From JAXLYX01 sp046351215 (GTDB lineage: Bacteria; Myxococcota_A; Polyangia; Polyangiales; Houyiibacteriaceae): a DNA stretch of 64,000 nt. Positions 60,026 through 64,000 of the stretch are shown one piece after another (position 1 is the first letter of the stretch; every line of letters starts with the position of its first letter). The DNA lies in NCBI GenBank assembly GCA_046351215.1, contig JAXLYX010000007.1, positions 558,001-622,000 on the forward strand, written 5' to 3'. The position numbers and the translations under genes are program-made. The notes under the pieces are model-generated. The model was not told where the DNA came from, made no database searches, and saw nothing but the letters and a program-made list of their open reading frames with translations.

Positions 60026-60508
60026 TCAGGGCGGGCAGGGGAAGTCCTGCGCGGCCCAGTAGCCGTTCAGGCAGACGGCGCCCACGCCGCAGCACCAGGG
60101 CGCGCAGACATCGCCCGAGCGGCACGGGCTGCCGACGGGCGGGCATTCGCGCTCGCGCTCGTGGCAGACCCAGGTCGGAGGAGGCGGCGGCCCGGGGCGC
60201 GGAGCCGCGCCCGAGCACGAGCGCGGCTGGCCGCAGAAGCAGGTGCCTTCCGGGTACTCGCACGTCGGCGTGGTCGTCGACGAGCCGTCGCAAGACGGTC
60301 CGGGCGCGTCGTAGCGGGCGGGACACGAGGGATGGCGCTCGTGGGCCGTCGAGGAGCCGCCGTGCGGCTCTCCGACCGGGGCCGTGCCCTCCGCAGGGGC
60401 GGTCGCGGTCTCCGAGGACGTCGGCTCCGACCTCGTCGGCGCCGCCGCCCCACAGCCGATCGAAGCAGCAGCCACGAGGACAGCGAGCAGCGCGCGAAGA
60501 CGTCTCAT
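60026..60508 (-). CDS. Cys-rich lipoprotein of unknown function
   Basis: The 160-residue protein has a lipoprotein signal (RALLAVLVAAASIGC) with lipobox SIGC. A Ser/Thr/Pro/Glu-rich linker follows. A C-terminal region has about 14 Cys, spaced like a disulfide-rich or EGF/knottin-like module (CEYPEGTCFCGQPRSCSG; CPPVGSPCRSGDVCAPWCCG). Such surface lipoproteins abound in Sandaracinaceae-type genomes. Its stop is close to that of the Cys-rich 61-residue gene on the other strand. It follows the desaturase gene by 4 bases and is probably in its operon. Confidence 0.7.
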   Translation of the reverse strand: MRRLRALLAVLVAAASIGCGAAAPTRSEPTSSETATAPAEGTAPVGEPHGGSSTAHERHPSCPARYDAPGPSCDGSSTTTPTCEYPEGTCFCGQPRSCSGAAPRPGPPPPPTWVCHERERECPPVGSPCRSGDVCAPWCCGVGAVCLNGYWAAQDFPCPP

Positions 60509-60512
60509 CCGC

Positions 60513-61619
60513 TCAAGATACCACGGAAGCGCCGACCTCCCCGAGCGCCTCCGGGCGTGCGCTCCACCGGTTCGCCCGGAGGAACGTCCCGTAGTCGTCG
60601 AAGCGAACGCCGTTCGCCTTCATCACCACGTGCGCGTCATTCGCGATCATCTGCCTCACGTAGAAGGGATCGCGAACGACGAAGTGGTGGATCGCGTGGG
60701 TCGAGCCGAAGTTGAAGCAGAACATCTGCAGGGGGAAGACCCACCACTTCGTCCAGACCTGCGTCTGCTGGACGACGTTCTTCGAGTCGATGTCGCCGTA
60801 GTAGTGGAGGTTCGACGAGACGAAGTGCAGGCAGAAGGTCCGGAGCACGTTCGGCGCGAGCCAGACGACGACGAGGAAGTCGACGAGGTGCACCGCCGTC
60901 GCGAGCGCGCCCGTCGGCTCGAAGGCGTGCCCCGAGAGGCCCGAGACGAACGCGGCCGCGTGGTAGAGGACGAACGCGTGCCAGAGCGTGTAGTGGATCA
61001 CGCCGAGCGGGAGGTAGGCGAGCCGGTTCTCCCAGAGGAGCTTCCGGCGCTCTTCAGCATTCGCCGGCTTCCGCGCGTCGACGTAGGCGTGGACCATTTC
61101 GTAGACCGTGAGCGGCCGGAGGTAGAGCGCGAGCATCCCGTCGCCCGTCATGAGCAGCCGGCGGAGGCCCCAGCGCTCGCCGTTCGTGATCCCGCGCTCC
61201 TCGAGGTCGCTCGTGCTGCCCGAGACCTTGTGGTGGTGGAGGTGGAGGGACTGCCGGACCCACGGGCTGATCGTGCTCGGCCGGAAGAACCAGACGCCGG
61301 CCATCATGAGATCGTGCATCCACTTCGTCTGCTTGAAGTAGAGGCGATGGATGAGGTCGTGCTCGAGCTCGTGGAGCAGCGACATGGCGAACGCCGCCGC
61401 GGGGATCACCACGAGCGCCGGGAGCGCCCCGCGGGCGTACGCGACGGCGAGGGCGACGATCGCCGCGGAGCTCGCGGCGAAGATCCCGAATCCGATCGCG
61501 TCCTGGTGGCGCAACCATCCGTGGCGCTCGCGGACGGCATCGCCGAGCCGCAGGATCTCCTGGCGGATGGTGCGGGCGGGATCGGTCCCGGTGGGTGCGG
61601 TCTTCTCGACGGTCTGCAT
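60513..61619 (-). CDS. membrane fatty acid desaturase family protein
   Basis: The 368-residue protein has four or so transmembrane helices and the three His boxes of di-iron membrane desaturases: HELEH (His 83-87), HLHHH (126-130) and a C-terminal HAIHH. The ATG at 61619 is chosen because longer frames lie antisense to the AraC gene. It would introduce a double bond into an acyl chain using oxygen and an electron donor not encoded here. It is divergent from an AraC regulator beside a wax-ester synthase, so a storage-lipid or membrane-lipid role is plausible. Confidence 0.88.
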   Translation of the reverse strand: MQTVEKTAPTGTDPARTIRQEILRLGDAVRERHGWLRHQDAIGFGIFAASSAAIVALAVAYARGALPALVVIPAAAFAMSLLHELEHDLIHRLYFKQTKWMHDLMMAGVWFFRPSTISPWVRQSLHLHHHKVSGSTSDLEERGITNGERWGLRRLLMTGDGMLALYLRPLTVYEMVHAYVDARKPANAEERRKLLWENRLAYLPLGVIHYTLWHAFVLYHAAAFVSGLSGHAFEPTGALATAVHLVDFLVVVWLAPNVLRTFCLHFVSSNLHYYGDIDSKNVVQQTQVWTKWWVFPLQMFCFNFGSTHAIHHFVVRDPFYVRQMIANDAHVVMKANGVRFDDYGTFLRANRWSARPEALGEVGASVVS

Positions 61620-61684
61620 CGCTCTCGTCCTCCGTTCGTGGTCTCGGGTACCGTAGGGGTGGAGGTCGAGGGCCGCTTGACGAG

Positions 61685-61714
61685 GGACGCCAAACGTTTG
61701 ATGCCGGACGCCAA
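61685..61714 (+). promoter_or_regulatory. direct repeats spaced 21 bases, possible AraC-type operator
   Basis: GGACGCCAA occurs at 61685-61693 and again at 61706-61714, start to start 21 bases (two helical turns). Between them lies the palindrome CAAACGTTTG (61691-61700). The second repeat lies within the assumed start of the AraC gene. Confidence 0.45.
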
Positions 61715-62732
61715 GGGGAAGAGCGCCTCGCCGCGGACCACCGCGCTCATCCTCCGGCCGCTCATGCGTCTGCTCGCCGATCGCGGCCTCGACGTCGACG
61801 CCTTCCTCGCCTCCCACGGGCTCGATCGCGCGACGCTCGCGCTTCCCGAGGCGAGGCTCGAGGTCGCGACCACGCGGAAGCTCCTCGAGGACGCGGAGGC
61901 GCTCACGGGCGATCCGGCGCTCGGTCTCTCGCTCGTGCGGTACACGGAGTACACGGCCTTCGGCCCGCTCGGCGTGGCGCTCTCCGCCGGAGGCAGCCTG
62001 CGCGGCGTGCTCGAACGCATGGTCCGCTACCACACGCTCGTGAGCGACGCGATGTCCGCGACGCTCGAGGCGGACGACGACGCGCTCGTCGTGCGCTTCC
62101 ACGACCGCGAGGGCTGCTCGCCCCATCCCCAGAGCGTCCTCTTCATCCTCGCGTCGATCGCGGCCTTCGTGCGGCTCCGACTCGCCCACGGCTCGACGCC
62201 GCGGCGCCTCGTCCTCCGCGACGTCGACGAGCGGTGCCGCGCGGCCGCGGAGCGGGTCTTCCACTGTCCCGTGGAGCTCGGAGAGGGCTTCGCCCTCGAG
62301 TACCCGTCGGATGCCGCCTCCGCGCTGCTCGACGGCAGCGATCCCGAGATGGCCGCGCTCCTCGAGCAATCGCTGACGAGCCGCCTCGGCGAGTCGGAGC
62401 GCTCGCTCGCCCTCGAGCTCGGCCTCTACCTCGAGTCGCGGCTTCCCGAGGGCGTCCCGACCCTGGCCGAAGCGGCCAAGGCCCTCCGCCAATCCGAGCG
62501 CAGCCTGCAGAGGCGTCTCGAGGAGCAGGGCCTTTCCTACCAGAAGGTCCTCGACGACACGCGCCGCACCCTGGCGGAGCGGCACCTCCACACCCCGGGG
62601 ATGAGCCTGACCCAGCTGGCGTTCCTCCTCGGATTCTCCGACGTCAGCTCCTTCTCACGAGCCTTCCGCAAGTGGTACGGAGTCCCTGCGAGCCAGTACA
62701 AGAAGCCCCGCGCCCCGAGGAGCGAACGATGA
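61701..62732 (+). CDS. AraC family transcription regulator (arabinose-binding-domain type)
   Basis: The 343-residue protein has the N-terminal arabinose-binding-like domain (PF12625-type): LRPLMRLLADRGLDVDAFLA and GPLGVALSAGGSLRGVLERMVRYHTLVSDAM. The C-terminal AraC DNA-binding domain has two HTH motifs (LAEAAKALRQSERSLQRRLEEQ and LTQLAFLLGFSDVSSFSRAFRKWYG). Members of this subfamily sit beside lipid or amino acid genes they control. The start at 61701 is uncertain. The stop overlaps the next gene by ATGA. Confidence 0.9.
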   Translation: MPDAKGKSASPRTTALILRPLMRLLADRGLDVDAFLASHGLDRATLALPEARLEVATTRKLLEDAEALTGDPALGLSLVRYTEYTAFGPLGVALSAGGSLRGVLERMVRYHTLVSDAMSATLEADDDALVVRFHDREGCSPHPQSVLFILASIAAFVRLRLAHGSTPRRLVLRDVDERCRAAAERVFHCPVELGEGFALEYPSDAASALLDGSDPEMAALLEQSLTSRLGESERSLALELGLYLESRLPEGVPTLAEAAKALRQSERSLQRRLEEQGLSYQKVLDDTRRTLAERHLHTPGMSLTQLAFLLGFSDVSSFSRAFRKWYGVPASQYKKPRAPRSER

Positions 62733-64000
62733 CCGAGACCTTCTACGAGCCCCTTTCGGCCCTCGATGCCGCGATGGTCTTCATGGAGACGGACCACGTG
62801 CCGATGCACGTCGGGCTCGTGGCGATCTTCGAGGCGAAGCACCTCCGTCGTCTCGACGGCGGGCTCGATCGGGAGCGCATGCGCTCGCACATGGCCGGCG
62901 TGCTCGGCGACCTCGAGCGCCATCGCCAACGTCTCGCGTTCGTCCCGCTCGAACGACATCCGGTCTGGGTCGACGCGGAGCGCTTCGACCTCGACCACCA
63001 CGTCCAATTCCACGCCCTGCCGCGGCCGGGCGACGACGCGCAGCTGAAGGAGCTCGTCGGGCGCGTGATCTCCACGCGCCTCGACCCCGAGCGCCCGCTC
63101 TGGGAGGTCGTCTTCGTCGAGGGCCTCGAGGGCGACCGCTTCGCGATGATCTCGAAGCTCCACCACTGCATGGTCGACGGGGTCGCGGCGACGCAGGTCT
63201 TCTCGACCTTCTTCACTCCGGATCCCACGCCCCGCGATCGCGCGCCCGTGGACGTGACCCCGCGCCCCGCTCCCACCGGACCCGAGCTCGTCCGCGCGGA
63301 GATCGAACGCCGCGCGCACACCGCCGTCGAGATCCTGACGCACGTGACCGACGCCTTCCGGAAGGCGGCCGAGTCCGAGTCGCACGGGCACCGAGCGAAC
63401 GTGAAGGGCGAGGCGCTCGGCATGCTCGAAGCGCTGAAGACGAAGGTCACGCCCTCCACGCACGGCCCGCTGAACCCGGAGCTCGTCGGCAAGGACCGCG
63501 CCTTCGACTGGGTCCGTGTCTCGATCGACGAGGTGAAGGACGTGAAGAACCGCCTCGGCGGCAAGATCAACGACGTCGTGCTGGCGATGGTCGCCGGCGC
63601 CGTCCGCCGCTACTTCGCGAAGCATCTCGGCGCAGGGCCCTACCCCGAGTTCCGCGTGATCGTCCCCTTCGACTCGCGCGGGCTCGGGGACACGACGACG
63701 GCCTCGGGCAACCGCGTCGTGCCCACGCTCGCGCGCCTGCCCATCGATCTCGAGACGCCGCGCGCGCGCTACATGGCGCTCCTCGAGACGACGCATCGCA
63801 TCAAGGCCTCGGGGCAGGTGAAGGGGCTGATGCGCCTCGAGGACCTCGCGAACCTCGCCATCGTCGCGCCGATCGCGGCCGTGCTCCGCGCGGCGACGAA
63901 CTTCTGGGCGGGCAACCTCATCGTCACGAACGTGCCGGGCCCGGGCGCGACGCACTACTTCCTCGGCGCGCGCATGCTCGCCTGCTATCCGCTCGTGCCG
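62729..64000 (+). CDS. wax ester synthase/diacylglycerol acyltransferase (3' end outside window)
   Basis: The first 424 residues are present. The start is the ATG at 62729, overlapping the AraC stop. The active-site motif HHxxxDG is seen as LHHCMVDGVA, about residue 148. The N-terminal LSALDAAMVFMETDHVPMHVG is typical of WS/DGAT. The C-terminal domain holds KINDVVLAMVAGAVRRYF and the NVPGPG motif (IVTNVPGPGATHYFLGARM). These enzymes make wax esters or triacylglycerol. The protein is incomplete but probably within 60 residues of its end. Confidence 0.92.
   Translation, partial: MTETFYEPLSALDAAMVFMETDHVPMHVGLVAIFEAKHLRRLDGGLDRERMRSHMAGVLGDLERHRQRLAFVPLERHPVWVDAERFDLDHHVQFHALPRPGDDAQLKELVGRVISTRLDPERPLWEVVFVEGLEGDRFAMISKLHHCMVDGVAATQVFSTFFTPDPTPRDRAPVDVTPRPAPTGPELVRAEIERRAHTAVEILTHVTDAFRKAAESESHGHRANVKGEALGMLEALKTKVTPSTHGPLNPELVGKDRAFDWVRVSIDEVKDVKNRLGGKINDVVLAMVAGAVRRYFAKHLGAGPYPEFRVIVPFDSRGLGDTTTASGNRVVPTLARLPIDLETPRARYMALLETTHRIKASGQVKGLMRLEDLANLAIVAPIAAVLRAATNFWAGNLIVTNVPGPGATHYFLGARMLACYPLVP

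Overview
The window is very GC-rich and gene-dense. It suggests a free-living, aerobic member of the Myxococcota (Polyangia, Sandaracinaceae-like). The grounds are an alternative complex III operon with a pentaheme ActA, a Ser/Thr kinase with the delta-proteobacterial HxDVSPxN catalytic loop and a DUF4388/PATAN-like tail, an outer-membrane barrel of a type I recall from Myxococcales, a PilZ protein, and many Cys-rich or secreted proteins of unknown function. Taxonomy is inferred from gene content only.

Layout. 1-8951 (minus): actABCDEF plus a small membrane protein and the start of a SCO copper chaperone, a respiratory quinol:cytochrome c oxidoreductase operon. 9035-12369: an exported hypothetical protein, an O-methyltransferase and a Ser/Thr kinase. 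12440-16658: serA-hisZ-purA. 16719-20548: ridA, xthA, a membrane protein, and a crotonase/3-hydroxyacyl-CoA dehydrogenase pair. 20659-24776: a degenerate PEP-synthase-like protein, tRNA-Val(CAC) and an S1-domain protein. 24981-26611: PilZ and an exported protein. 26666-35622: prfB (programmed frameshift), lysS, lolC/E, lolD, bamA and ompH/skp, which is a translation plus outer-membrane biogenesis block. 35720-41576: mlaC, Crp/Fnr, DUF507, yicC, gmk and a secreted metalloprotease. 41583-45015 (minus): an outer-membrane barrel and radA. 45183-48696: RNase J, a metalloprotease-like lipoprotein and a dCMP deaminase. 48749-56831: tig-clpP-clpX-lon and a ClC channel. 56846-61619: secreted and Cys-rich proteins, tRNA-Val(UAC) and a desaturase. 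61701-64000: an AraC regulator and a wax-ester synthase/DGAT cut by the window edge.

Working together. Many neighbours are translationally coupled by 4-base ATGA or GTGA overlaps (act genes, prfB block, RNase J block, AraC/DGAT). A repeated promoter form, TTGAC(N) - 17 or 18 bases - TAxxxx, is visible in front of most transcription units. In three places its -35 box contains the stop codon of the preceding gene. Several genes begin only 6-9 bases after the -10 box, which suggests leaderless mRNAs. No insertion sequence, prophage, CRISPR array or rRNA was seen. No gap without a gene exceeds about 205 bases; the largest (24777-24980, 37424-37610, 45016-45182) hold divergent promoters. Two apparent frameshifts (clpP end, middle of lon) lie 2.8 kb apart and may be sequence errors.
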